Of a DNA stretch of 64,000 nt, positions 1-12,493 are shown one piece after another. Position numbers and translations under genes: made by a program. Origin of the DNA: Wyeomyia smithii (Eukaryota > Arthropoda > Insecta > Diptera > Culicidae); contig NC_073695.1 in the NCBI RefSeq assembly GCF_029784165.1, forward strand, positions 91,457,902 to 91,521,901, read 5' to 3'. The notes beneath the pieces are model-generated. The model was not told the DNA's origin. It searched no databases and saw only the letters and a list, made by a program, of their open reading frames with translations. Position 1 is the stretch's first letter; each line of letters starts with the position of its first letter.

Positions 1-211
1 ATGGTCATTAAACATATATGACGGGAATTCAGACATTGATGACGACATTAAATTTTAGTACTAACAAGCCTATAATACCGAACAGCAGTATGCCTTGTTT
101 CTCGCTGGTTGCTCGTATGTGGTATATGGGGTAAAATGTGTAAACGGTAACAAAATCCAGAAGTCGCACGGACGTTTTTAGTTTTGTGTTGAATCGCCAA
201 TACCGTATAAG
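1..211. other. Unassigned sequence
   Basis: No gene, repeat motif or terminal inverted repeat was recognised here. It ends where a MITE copy begins. Confidence 0.4.
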
Positions 212-452
212 CACAGGCTGACAGACGTACCTAACGAAACTAGCTCCATCGCCACAAAAAACGATCATTTCAAACTTCCAATCGAATAACAGTCATTGCG
301 CGACAACACCGTCTGGGGCGCTGTCATGCAATCTCATACATATTTTGTGGTTTCCTATTTGACACATGAAGTAAGGCTGGCGCTGATGTCGAAATACACG
401 ATGCAGCGCGAACACGGCAGCAGATGGTGCTAGTGTTACTAACGTAAAGTGC
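212..452 (+). mobile_element. MITE, P-superfamily-like (copy 1, 3' truncated)
   Basis: The left end is a diverged form of the CACAGACTAACAGAC terminus seen in four other copies in the window. The interior matches them up to about position 452 (ending near GCTAGTGTTACTAACGTAAA). The expected right half of about 55 bp and the right terminal repeat are missing, so this is a truncated and older copy. No target duplication can be defined. Confidence 0.7.
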
Positions 453-519
453 TGCCATCTACTCTTCGTGGAATTGGATCATTCCCGCTGCCATCAGTAC
501 ATCGAGGATAACCTTTTAG

Positions 520-824
520 CACAGACTAACAGACATAACACTTCGAACAAATTTTCAATAAAATCATCGTTTGGATGATTCCAGTACTTTACGTTAGTAA
601 CACTAGCACCATCTGCTGTCGTGTTCGCGCTGCGTCATGTATTTCGACATCAGCGCCAGCGTTACTGCATGTGTCAAACGGGGAACTACAAAATATGTAT
701 GAGATTGCATGACAGCGCCCCAGACGACGTTTTCGCGCGATGACTGTTATTCGATTGAAAATTTGAAATGAACGTTTTTTGTGGCGATGGAGCCAGGTTC
801 CAGTGTTACGTCTGTTAGTCTGTG
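520..824 (-). mobile_element. MITE, P-superfamily-like (copy 2, complete)
   Basis: Complete 305-bp copy in reverse orientation. Both ends carry the inverted terminus CACAGACTAACAGAC. It is flanked by a perfect 7-bp duplication CTTTTAG at 513-519 and 825-831. It has no coding capacity. The CACAG start fits the CANRG termini, and the 7-bp duplication fits the 7/8-bp range, that I recall for P-element superfamily transposons. The superfamily is inference. Confidence 0.85.
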
Positions 825-844
825 CTTTTAGTACTTCATATACC

Positions 845-1115
845 AATTGTTTCACGTTGATCGAAACATTATCTGTCCTCCTTCATGGAAATACTGATAG
901 GCAATGTACGATACGCAATCGCAACTCCCAGACACATAAACCTGTAGATACTACCCAGCATATCATTACAGCTGTTTCCTAGAGCTTTGGACCACACTGG
1001 CCCACCATACCTAAGTATGGACGAAACCACATTGACAAGAAGTTTTCGCTTGCTGCCATACACTACGACATCATACGAGATAATACTAAAAAGCCGATGA
1101 GGGCCTCTTACAGGC
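845..1115 (-). pseudogene. LINE reverse transcriptase fragment (R1/Jockey-like)
   Basis: The minus strand encodes a fragment resembling the end of a non-LTR retrotransposon reverse transcriptase. It reads VVSSILRYGGPVWSKAL followed by YRFMCLGVAIAYRTLPIS, which matches the conserved 'S-x-L-x-Y-G-x-P-x-W ... YR-x(n)-R-x-x-x-A-Y-R-T' region of I/Jockey/R1-type LINEs. About 80 residues survive. MITE copies lie on both sides, so the LINE piece is an older relic that has been broken up. No start, catalytic Asp pair or 3' end is left. Confidence 0.75.
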
Positions 1116-1223
1116 ATGCTTGAAATCGCTCTATTGCTCTTTGAATGCTCATTAGGCTGTATTTTGTCAAGGAGGCAGAATTCGCACAAGTCGAATATAA
1201 AGCACTTACAGACATACTCTATC

Positions 1224-1530
1224 CACAGACTAACAGACGTAACACTGGAACCTAGCTCCATCGCCACAAAAAAACGATCATTTCAAAATTTCCAATCGAA
1301 TAACAGTCATCGCGCGATAACGCCGTCTGGGGCGCTGCCATGCAATCTCATATATGTTTTGTAGTTCCCAATTTGACACATGCACGTACGCTAGCGCTGA
1401 TGTCGAAATACGAGACGAAGCGCGAACATGGCAGCAGATGGTGCTAGTGTTACTAGCGTAAAGTACTGGTATTATCCAAACGATGATTTTATTGAAAATT
1501 TTTTCAAACTGTTATGTCTGTTAGTCTCTG
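1224..1530 (+). mobile_element. MITE, P-superfamily-like (copy 3, complete)
   Basis: 307-bp copy with the same inverted termini; the right end has one substitution (TTAGTCTCTG). A perfect 7-bp target duplication CTCTATC is present at 1217-1223 and 1531-1537. Confidence 0.85.
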
Positions 1531-1602
1531 CTCTATCTATACAATTTGTCTAAACATTGTATTTTTGAAATGCGCAAAAAAGTTGCTCTATAAAGATTTT
1601 AC

Positions 1603-1907
1603 CACAGACTAACAGACGTAACACTGGAATCTAGCTCCATCGCCACAAAAAACGTTCATTTCAAATTTTCAATCAAATAACAGTCATCGCGCGAAAACGT
1701 CGTCTGGAGCGCTGTCATGCAATCTCATACATATTTTGTAGTTCCTCATTTGACACATGCAGTAACGCTGGCGCTGATGTCGAAATACATGACGCAGCGC
1801 GAACACGACAGCAGATGGTGCTAGTGTTGCTAACGTAAAGTACTGGAATCATCCAAACGATGATTTTATTGAAAATTTGTTCGACGTGTTATGTCTGTTA
1901 GTCTGTG
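1603..1907 (+). mobile_element. MITE, P-superfamily-like (copy 4, complete)
   Basis: 305-bp copy with intact inverted termini. The flanks ATTTTAC (1596-1602) and ATTATAC (1908-1914) form a 7-bp duplication with one mismatch. Together with copies 2, 3 and 5 this fixes both element ends. Confidence 0.85.
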
Positions 1908-1914
1908 ATTATAC

Positions 1915-3305
1915 TATTCCTATGAATTTTGAAGTTCTAGTTTGGTTAGAAGTGCGTCATAAATGCGCATGGTAATTGCTCACCGAGGAAAACTCATTTA
2001 AGTCTCTGGAACAACTGTATGTGTTAGGGGCTGATTTTTATCATTTCGTCAAATTCACCTAATTTATTTTACTGGGATCAGATCGATGCTGTGTTATATT
2101 ACGAACTTTTTGAATATATCCAACCGAGACACGACGATTTTAGATTCTATGTATTCTACTTCTATTCCTTAGGAAATATTTTTCATTATAAAGTAAAATC
2201 GAAGTACAGTAAGGTCTTTTTTTACACGAGGGATGCGCTCCAATTTTGTATGGGACCGCGTGGAAAAAAACTTTTTGAGTTGTAAATATAACGAAGAGAA
2301 CCGTTTTAAAAGGTTTGAACCTCGTTTAAATATGATAGTGGTCAATCTAAAGACCAAAATTCAACATTTCAAATTTTCAGTATTTACACCAAAAAATGTG
2401 ATTTTTTTTTTGAAAATGGATATACATATGATTACCTTTGGCCTAAAACGGAAATCGTGATTGAATTGAGGTCGATATCTTGTACCGTTTTTTATGAGTA
2501 ATTAAGAAAAGCAATCCGCGTAAAAAATCATTTGGAGAAAGACCTTACTGTATTAGATTAGATTAGATTAGTTTCAAATAAATTAAAAGTAAATGAGAAA
2601 CAGCACCAAGTATGCAGGTGTCATATACATGTGAGACTCGTTCTAAATAGTCATCGGAATCAATTTCGATATGCTGCCTAGTTGTAAAAAAATAATTGCG
2701 TCTCCAAAAAAATTATTCTCCACAATAGCTTTAATTTGCCCATAGAATGTGACAGGAGTATGCTGCAAACTGAAATTGGCGCTGAACTGCTATCTAGTTT
2801 ATTGTGAATTAAATCGATCCAGTGGAAAAAACCTCGATACGCACGTTGACCTTTACGAAAAAGTCGAAATTTGCATAGAATCCAGTCGCATCTGTCTTCA
2901 GAGGAATGGACTTTTGCTTTGGCAGGTAGCTTCCAGTTCAATTTCGGAGGTCAAAAATAGAACTAACTTGTATTCATAAGCTAATAATGCAATCATGATG
3001 CATCTGCTGCTAAATCAAGAAATGTCGGCATCCAGAGGTGAATTGCATTCCTCACAAACATTTTCGCCTTCACACGCGAATGGAGATGTACCCAAAGATG
3101 TGGGCGTAAAGTGTTCCTCATTTGTTGATGAACCGTATCGTGCTGGAAAAGAACTTTCTGTTTTACTGTGTCAGTAATGTTGTGCAATCTAAATAAAGGA
3201 TCTGTTTTATTAATGCATGATTTATTGTCAGACATTTTGCAAAATTCCCCGATTAAAAAGTTGTTATGATCCAATCATGTATTTTTTAACAACTCGTAAA
3301 CGATA
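1915..3305. other. No recognisable gene
   Basis: AT-rich sequence with only short, dissimilar open frames. A short ATTAG/GATTA repeat lies near 2552-2575. No domain or terminal repeat was recognised. Confidence 0.4.
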
Positions 3306-3397
3306 TAGGGTATCGAACGTCTTCGATAGGTTTTTGCATAAGACTGCGGCAGAAAACCTGCCGAAGAAAACCACTGTCGAAGACGTTCGACACCCTA
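3306..3397. repeat. Short inverted-repeat (MITE-like) unit
   Basis: About 92 bp bounded by 23-bp arms. AGGGTATCGAACGTCTTCGA at the left pairs with TCGAAGACGTTCGACACCCT at the right, with few mismatches. The RNA or single strand would fold into a hairpin. No clear target duplication was found. Confidence 0.6.
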
Positions 3398-4060
3398 ATT
3401 CGTTTGGTTAGGTTTATTCATGCCTCGAATGTTCGACAACAACAATGATAAGGTTAGATCATTTAACATTTATTGATAGATTAATTATTGTGATATAAGT
3501 TGTTACTAGATAACGCTGAAGCTATCAGATTATGAAACAATTTACAGGTAGATAAATCGATTTTGTCAACAATAAATATTTTAGTTGGGAGCAGTTGGGG
3601 TAAAGAGCGATAAAAATCTAAAAGGCGATAAAAATTATTGGAGCATGTAAAAAAACATTGTAAACATCATGAATAAATCTTATATTTAAATACTACATAC
3701 AGTCTATCTTTACTTGTCAATTCAAATTAATTTAAATTTTATTGACTGTTTAAGCTTCTCGTTTCACAAATCAGAATTATTGATTTAACTCCGGAATTTC
3801 GACGAATATGCTTTTAACTTTTTATGCACTGCTGCATAAACCGGAAGAGCTGAGTTTTGGGGAAAAGATCACACGGATGGATTGAAATCTATTTCGTTAC
3901 TTCTTCGATGGCCATCAAACGCTTAGATATAAATAAGACCGTTAGGCAGAACCGAACTTTAACTCATTCTCAAAAGTGTATTTCCAGTGTTCGCATTCTG
4001 TTCCAAATTAGACAGTTAACGAAATTGTTGTGATAAAGTGAAGGTTTTCGAAAGAATCGG
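3398..4060. other. No recognisable gene
   Basis: AT-rich unassigned sequence with no open frame of note. Confidence 0.4.
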
Positions 4061-4105
4061 CAACACAGTTTTGGTAATTACACAACAATTACCAAAACTG
4101 TGTTG
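4061..4105. repeat. Perfect 19-bp inverted repeat
   Basis: CAACACAGTTTTGGTAATT at 4061-4079 is the exact reverse complement of 4087-4105, with a 7-nt loop. It lies 25 bp left of the Sola-like transposon and is not part of its ends. Confidence 0.8.
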
Positions 4106-4130
4106 GGCTAAATTGTAATGCAGAGTTATA

Positions 4131-4990
4131 GAGCAAGATCGCGCCAAATCGCCTATGGTCGAATATCGACCATTTCTAAAGGCATTGGTTTTCGAGTTAT
4201 TTTGAATTTAAGCTCAAAAAATTATTATTATTTCGGAAAATAAACGTTTTTCTTAATTTGTCTTTTCTAATTTGGTCGAATATCGACCATTTTTGATTTG
4301 AATGAAACTTTGCACACGTATTTGGCTTAGCAAACTGAGCATTTTTCACAGGTGGAGAGATTTTTTACACCCATGAGTTACATTCTAAAAGGGCGTATTA
4401 TTCGAAGCGTTGTAGCCCAGAAACCGTTTGTTGTATAGAAAAACTGTCTGAGAATGAGTTGTAGGGAATTGAAAATGCACCATAAAAAAATACACACTGT
4501 ACAAAAAAAATATTTTTGACCAAAAAAAATTAAAAATAAACATTAAATTTCAATTAGAAAAAAAAAGAGTTGAATTTTTTTTTATTTTTTTTTAAAGAAG
4601 CTTGACGTTAATACGCAACTTTTGAAAAAAGGCGCAGGATGGAGAAATGAAAAATATTTTTTTATGGTAGATTAATTTTTTTATAAAAATTCTAATTCAA
4701 AAATTTTTCAAAATATTTGTATTCTGATGATTTTAAAAATTGCAGAGAGTCATTTTAAATCAAAAAGCTCTTGGTAGTAAACATTCTAAAGGCATTGGTT
4801 TTCGAGTTATTTTGAATTTAAGCTCAAAAAATCATTAATATTTCGGAAAATAAACGTTTTTCTTAATTTGTCCATGGTTCTCCAGCAAAAACCATACGTT
4901 GATTGGAATGCTTGATCAAAAATATACAATTCATTCTCTGACAACAAAACGATTGGATAAATAACTCAAGCGCTAAACCTTAGCCTACCT
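4131..4990 (+). repeat. Left arm of long terminal inverted repeat
   Basis: About 860 bp. Large blocks are reverse complements of 7390-8161, for example the block around 4783-4970 against 7410-7600. It is longer than the right arm by an internal ~115-bp duplication at 4156-4272. Confidence 0.8.
4156..4289. repeat. Extra internal duplication in the left arm
   Basis: The stretch 4173-4265 repeats sequence found again at 4786-4870 (the inner end of the same arm). It is bracketed by two copies of the near-palindrome GGTCGAATATCGACC (4157-4171 and 4274-4288). The right arm has no such block, so the duplication arose after or during arm formation in this copy. Confidence 0.7.
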
Positions 4991-4999
4991 ACACGTTCC

Positions 5000-6297
<1,298 letters not shown>

Positions 6298-6545
6298 TCT
6301 GGATGTCATACTTGGGTATACTTTTTGATTTGATTATATTTTCTTTATTGATTTAATTTATTGTTATTCCTAGCTAGCTGTTAAGAGTGATCTTCAACCC
6401 ATGTTTTGTTTTTCTGACGTAATTTTGGGCTACATAGAGCATTGGTACAGGCTATGAAAATAGCAAAAGGTCACATATCTGTTTTCGTTTATAAATACGA
6501 TTGCACTACTCCAGATGTGTTAGTAACAGTTTGCATTTTGTGAAG

Positions 6546-7287
6546 ATGAATAATGTGAAAATGGAATACACCAAGCCCAAATGCTGTAAACCCTTTCCTG
6601 ATCATCGGTGCTCATCAAGCTTACGCAAATTAAACGAAAACGTTATCGCAAAATTAAAAATATTGAACAGTCAAGCTCATTTTAATACGTCTTTATCAAT
6701 TTGTGATTCGTGTAGTTATTGGAATGATAGTCAAGCCACCATTCATCCCTTCGTTGTTTACTATTCAGAATCTGGAAAACTTACTGAATCAGAATCTCAT
6801 GATACTGTTGTGGTTCAGGTGTTCATCGCCAAATTAATGAGTTTTTTGAAAACAACAATAGAGTTGAAAAAAGCGATATTAATGTCTGATGGAGCTGCCT
6901 CACAATATAAAAATAGAAAAAACTTTGCAACAAAATAAAACGTCGATGCAGATTGGCATTTTTTTGCGACTTGTCATGGTAAAACGAATGGCAGGAAATG
7001 CAAGTTTGGCTAAAGAACATGAACATCCCATTACAAGCGCAAAAGAATTGTATGATTGGTCTAATCAGAAAAGTAATAAAAATTCATCAAAAATGTCATT
7101 TAGTTGGGTATCATATGAAGAATATGAACAAGGAGTAACAGAATGGAGCAATATTTTCAAAAAATCTATAATAATAGCTGCCACACAAAAGTATAACTCT
7201 TTTGTTCCGATTTCAGAAAATAAGATACAAACGAAGATGTTTCCAAAAGATGACCAATCATTTACTTATGATGTATATAAAATATAA
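6546..7287 (+). pseudogene. Transposase remnant of the Sola-like element
   Basis: The first part (from ATG at 6546 to about 6938) has an N-terminal CC-x-PF-x(3)-H motif and a CDSC motif, then an HPFVVYY...HDTVVVQVF stretch and the block SDGAASQYKNRKNF. After a frameshift near 6935 the sequence continues as WHFFATCHGK, and then in another frame as VKRMAGNASLAKE...ITSAKELYDWS to 7287. This order matches a family of arthropod transposon-encoded proteins that I recognise by the 'DGA-x-SQYKN-x-KNF ... HGK ... VKR-x-A-x-x-ASL' signature. A segment between CDSC and the HPFVVYY block appears to be deleted, so the gene is dead. The domain family name is not certain. Confidence 0.65.
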
Positions 7288-7389
7288 AGTGAAACTAGTT
7301 CTGTAAAGTATCCATGTCATAAAAAATATGTTCTCAAGATAATAAAACTCGAAAATAAATATTTGATTCTTATATATATTTATATCACT

Positions 7390-8161
7390 TAGAACATTTA
7401 ACTTTTTTCTTGAGAACCGTTCGCCCAATCGTTTTGTTGTCAGAGAATGAACTGTATATTTTTGATCAAGCATTCTAATGAACGTATGGTTTTTGCTAGA
7501 GAACCATGGACAAATTAAGAAAAACGTGTATTTTCCTAAATAATTATAATTTTTCGAGCTTAAATTAAAAATAACTCGAAAACCAATGCCTTTAGAATGT
7601 TTAATACCAAGAGCTTTTTGATTTAAAATGACTTTGCAATTTTTAAAATCATCAGAATACAAATATTTTGAAAAATGTTTGAATTAGAATTTTTATAAAC
7701 AAATTAATCTACCATAAAAAAAATATTTTTCATTTCTCCATCCTGGACTTTTTTTTAAAAGTTGCGTATTAACGTCAAGCTTCTTTAAAAAAAAATAAAA
7801 AAAAAATTCAACTCTTTTTTTTCTAATTGAAATTTAATGTTTATTTTCATTTTTTTTTGGTCAAAAAAAATTTTTTTTTGTACAGTGTATATTTTTTTAT
7901 GGTACATTTTTAGTTCCCTACAACTCATTCTCAGACAGTTTTTCTATACAACCAACGGTTTCTGGGCTACAATGCTTCGAATAAAACCTATGCCAAAAGG
8001 CATACGCCCTTTTAGAATGTAACTCATGGGTGTACAAAATCTCTCCACCTGTGAAAAATGCTCAGTTTGCTAAGCCAAATACGTGTGCAAAGTTTCATTC
8101 AAATCAAAAATGGTCGATTAAATTTTCGCGTATTTCCAGGCGATTTGAAATGATTCTGCTC
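7390..8161 (-). repeat. Right arm of long terminal inverted repeat
   Basis: About 770 bp, the reverse complement of the left arm. It ends TGATTCTGCTC next to TATA. Confidence 0.8.
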
Positions 8162-8165
8162 TATA

Positions 8166-9182
8166 GGGTTTAAAGTGAACAAGAAACATGTCCGGCATAA
8201 AAGTTTTATTTTAAATAGCAAAAGCAATTAGGTTTATAAAAGGAAGAAATTAAGAACTTCAGGACTGTTCAAAAGTTTAGTAAAACAATATTCAATTTAA
8301 AATGCAGATGCAGTTAAACGTTAACTTCTTGGAAAAGCTTCTGCTCTATATAGATCGAAAACGGCGCCGACTACATCCCTGTGGCCGCAAGGGAAAGAAA
8401 AAAGAAAGTGTTACAATCGTTGTTGCCAGACCGAGTTTACCTCCGCACCTCTAACGACTCTGGCGGAGGGGAAGGTATACTTCGTCATACTTTTACCCTT
8501 TCCTATACACGCGCGCTCTCCTTTACCGAGCCTCGTTTTGTTATCCTGCCAAGTATCGGCGATCATAACTGCCTTCATTCAAATGTTTGTATTTTTTTTC
8601 TGACATTTAACGTGAGGAAAGAGACAATCCAAGAATAAACCCATGCGTGAAAGTCCCCCTTTTACAGTAAATCAGAAAAACTTTCTGTACAGTAATCAGA
8701 AAAACTTTCTGTACTTAATTTTAAATTTAAAAGATTAGATTAGGTATACTTATACTAAACTTATTTGAAACCACGTACAAATTATCTTCCGAATCGAGTA
8801 AAAATAATCTGCGTTATTGTAAAAATATCCCGTTTGAAAAAACGCATTAAAACAACCCACGTAAAAAGCGACCCCAGTGTAATATAGTTTTGGAGTGTAA
8901 TTAAAGCCTTAATGTAAAAACCCACATACGAGTCGTATGTTGTTTTTTCCTTCAGTTCTTTGTTTTTCTAAAATTACATTCTATTTCCTACAACTGTTCT
9001 TGATGTCTTTATGACATTGATTTTTCCGTATCTCAGTGGCGTCGGGGAGGGTTGATAATAGTAAAATCCATCATGTAATGAAACGAGATGGAAAAAACAA
9101 TGATTTGGTGCGCTAACTTTCAATACAGATTGCGTTGCAGTAGCAACATGAGTGCGGGAGAATATATTGTAGAGAGAGAGAA
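8166..9182. other. No recognisable gene
   Basis: Mostly AT-rich. A GC-richer block lies around 8350-8570. A 25-bp unit containing CAGAAAAACTTTCTGTAC is directly repeated at about 8671-8690 and 8696-8715. A run of AG dinucleotides lies near 9169-9181. Confidence 0.4.
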
Positions 9183-9274
9183 TAGAAGAGAACAACGTGA
9201 AAGAGGAAGTGTTTTCTTGCTTTCATTAGCGTTTCCGCTTACCGTTACGTAGTCTAGTCAACTGTCAATTAGAT
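9183..9274 (+). repeat. 92-bp direct repeat, left copy
   Basis: Matches 12494-12585 over 92 bp with two mismatches, offset 3311. Similarity stops exactly at the boundaries of the element it flanks. Confidence 0.9.
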
Positions 9275-9289
9275 GGGGACCCGCCAACA

Positions 9290-9425
9290 GCCATAAATAC
9301 GATAGCCATACGGACGTTTGCCATACAGACGACTGCCATAAAGATGATTGCCATACAGTACGTTGGCCATAATAGACGAAAGCCATAATGTATGTTAGCC
9401 ATAATAGGCGATAGCCATAATTTCG
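9290..9425 (+). repeat. Subterminal minisatellite (GCCATA units), left
   Basis: Nine degenerate units of about 16 bp, each with GCCATA followed by a variable stretch that often contains ACG or GACG. Such arrays in transposon ends are often binding sites for the transposase; that role is inference here. Confidence 0.85.
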
Positions 9426-10085
9426 CTTAATGTTTCGGCTTATTGCGAAGAGCTACGAAAGTAGACTACAGCGATACTTTTGAGGTTGGAATATCTCTTT
9501 ATCCTTTTTATAAAATTCAGTTCAACTATCATCTTGCATTCGACTCTGCTGTAGCGTAATGTACGCATGAAACTAGTAAGAAAAGGTGAAATGCGCTGTA
9601 AAAAATCTGTTATCAATTATTGAAGTTGTAGCGAGTTATTTGAAGCCAACGATTAAATGAAACTTATATGTTCCACGCTTTTCTTTGTTCAATAGATATA
9701 AAAGTAATTGAAGCATCAAATGAGAGGGTCTTTCAACGCAACTTAGCGATACATGATGAAAATTCAGGCTTTATGAACTCTGTCAGCTGGAAGACGCTCT
9801 CAGTTCGAAAATTTTCTATGTTTCAGAAAGTCAATTTTATCTTCTTCAATTTTTTTGGGTTGATACCAGTTCTCGGCATTTCATGCATTTTTAAGACATT
9901 CAGCATAGAAGAATTTTCGATTTCGAACATTTCATGAACTGTGCGTTTTTGACCAAGAGGCTCTACCTACTTCCTGAATTCCGACTGAACTGAAATTTTG
10001 TTTAGAGACATTTTTCGAGAAAACAAAATTTGAAAAAACGGTATTCATTGACACCTTAGTATTTGTTTTGAAAAAAGTTCAACGA

Positions 10086-10345
10086 ATATCCATGCGGCGA
10101 AGACGCATCGTCGAGAGCAAGGAACCAAGGCGGCCTAAAGCCGCCGAGGTTTCCGCAGTCCGAGCCGGCCGCCGACCCGCCGTCGGAAGCGGCGGCCTCT
10201 CGCATACAAACAACTGATCTACTGGTTTCCTAGGCTTACTCACCACTAGGGGCTATCCCCTAGTTTACGTCCGAACGAGCGATAGCGAGTAAGGACAGCA
10301 TTCACCTCGGACAATCGAGTCGGCCGAAGGCCGCGAGTGTTTCAC
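10086..10345. other. GC-rich palindromic island
   Basis: About 260 bp of strongly GC-rich sequence in an AT-rich element. It holds several self-complementary pieces: GGCGGCCTAAAGCCGCC, GGCCGCCGAC with GTCGGAAGCGGCGGCC, CTAGGGGCTATCCCCTAG, and CGGCCGAAGGCCG. No open frame or known RNA family is recognised. Confidence 0.7.
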
Positions 10346-10349
10346 AGAT

Positions 10350-12320
10350 AATTTTTCAATTAGAATACTAGCTATTGTTAATTATGTACTTCAATGTCAT
10401 CGCAGCGCGGTGACAACATTGGAATAACTTATCAAAATATAGGATGAAGAACCGCAATAATAGTTGAAATTATTGCTAATTGTGCATTGTGTATTTGTTT
10501 CAATTGTTGTTGTGTGCTGCAAACAATTAAGGAAGGTTACTTTCTCACTACACAGAAAAATTAGCGTAAATTTATACTTGTTTACATGCACATTAGTAAA
10601 GTAAATTTGAATGCATAGTTATGTTTACAGCTTTAAGTTTATATCAATTCAATGAACGAATTGACATGGTTAAAAACGATTTTGTATTGTGCATTATTAA
10701 TGGTGTGAAATTGTGTATGTTTATCTCTTTATGTGCTAGAAATCGTTATATGTTTTCATTTGTCTTAGTAGTAAATTTCATTCGTTGGTACTGTGTAATA
10801 AATATTGTCTATATATTTAAAAAAAAAAGGCTGGTCAAATGAAACTCCCAAAAAAGAGTTCAATTGAGCGTTAATGTTCTGATAATCTGCTGCTTTTGCT
10901 GGCAAGTGACCCTATAACTGTTAATATTATTTACTGAAATTATTTTGGTTGTATTATCTAGAATGTCCTACTATAGGGTTCAAAAGTAATAAACACGGTA
11001 ATGCAAATGATTTATTTAATTTGATGTTTACCGCCTTTTTAGGAAATTAGCAAGCAGTTTCTAACTATTTTTTTCGTATAAAAACTTGAAGGCTATGCAA
11101 GGCGAATCGGGATGCAGAGTTAGCAAAAAATAAATCAAATAATCGAAGCATATTGTACGAATTATAACTTTATAAAAGTTAATAAAATACTCTGTCTGTT
11201 TTTTTATCTGAGTAAAAATCTAAACAAATTCATTCAGCAGCAAAACTTGATTCATGAATTGGACCTGTTTACTAGACATACAAAAAAACAAGCTCTGGTT
11301 GTTGTTCATATTACCAATATCCAGAGTTTTGAAAAATATTTTACTTCGGATAAACAAAGTCTCCGGATTTTTCAATACTATAATTATACTATAATTTTTT
11401 TTTTTGTCGAGGATCGTCATTATGTTGGTAAAACGAATATTGTACTTATTAAATATACCAACATAAAATATAAAAATTATCTAGCGACTGTATGTCGATG
11501 TTTGTCAAATATAAAAAAAAAAAAATGAGATGAGTCAATTATTTCACCTTTCTTTATGCCTTGAGTTTACTACGCAGCATATGCCACAAAATATTGTATG
11601 AACTTTGGCATTTCTAGACAAAATCGACAAAAAGGCGAACGTCACAGATATAAACAAAATCCAAAATTGGAAGAAAAAAACATGACTCCGGATAATCAAA
11701 CCAATTTTTTTGTATAATAGATGAATAAAAATATACCAAAGGATTCATCTCATCCTTCATATCAAAAATCGATTACCAATAGCGGAAATCATATCAGCAG
11801 CTAAAAGATGAGCGAATTAAATAAAAATTTCGAAAATTACGATTTAGCGAGTTATGTACATGGATTTACTTCAGTCCTATAGGCTCCGAAAACAATAAAT
11901 TATTAAATAATACTGATTAAAATCATTATATATTTAGGAAAATATTTTTAAATACTAGAATAAGAAGAGTTTGAACCATATTATGGCGATATATAAGATT
12001 CATAATGAATCATTTTTGTACGAAGGAAAAATATTTTCAACTGCTAAATGAAATTTCCAATATAAAAAATAATTTGTGCTGATGAAATTAATTATCCTAG
12101 AATGTTATGTACTATATCTTCTGTGAAAATCATGAAAATCGTGAAAATCATAAAAAATACTGCGTTAGAAAAATTGAAGAGATATGCAACGTGCTTGAAA
12201 TATATAATCATCTTTTACCCATGTTATGCAGGACAACATTCAATCAATCATGTCTTAACACCTATAAATACCTAATAACAAACGTTTTCTGAGCAGGAAA
12301 AAAAATATAAATTTTTTCAA
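10350..12320. other. AT-rich interior without genes
   Basis: Low-GC sequence inside the 3.2-kb element. Short open frames have no recognisable similarity, and poly-A and poly-T runs are common. Confidence 0.4.
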
Positions 12321-12329
12321 TAATAAAAG

Positions 12330-12475
12330 AATTATGGCATACATACATTATGGCTACCGTATATTATGGCTAACGTATATTATGGCTAACATCCATATGC
12401 GAAAATAATATTATGGCTAACGTCGCTTATGGCTATCGTACGTATGGCAACCGTCCATATGGATAACGTATTTAG
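12330..12475 (-). repeat. Subterminal minisatellite (GCCATA units), right
   Basis: Eight or nine units reading TATGGC on the + strand, the inverted counterpart of the left array. Confidence 0.85.
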
Positions 12476-12493
12476 AGCTGTTGGGGTGTCACC

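Larger units (their letters stand above)
9275..12493. mobile_element. 3.2-kb element with inverted GCCATA-repeat ends
   Basis: The termini are inverted repeats. The left starts GGGGACCCGCCAACAGCCAT and the right, reversed, starts GGTGACACCCCAACAGCTCT. Each is followed by an array of a ~16-bp unit containing GCCATA. The interior is AT-rich apart from a GC-rich palindromic island at about 10086-10345 and carries no long coding frame, so this is a non-autonomous element. The ends are flanked by 92-bp direct repeats. I cannot assign a superfamily. Confidence 0.75.

Noticed and set aside
9290..9425. Regularly spaced GCCATA repeats resembling a CRISPR array
   Set aside because: Units are only ~16 bp, degenerate, present in inverted form at the other end of a transposable element, and the genome is eukaryotic.
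10086..10345. Bacterial or viral contamination
   Set aside because: The GC-rich block is flanked on both sides by continuous element sequence with matching inverted ends, and I see no gene in it. Origin remains open.
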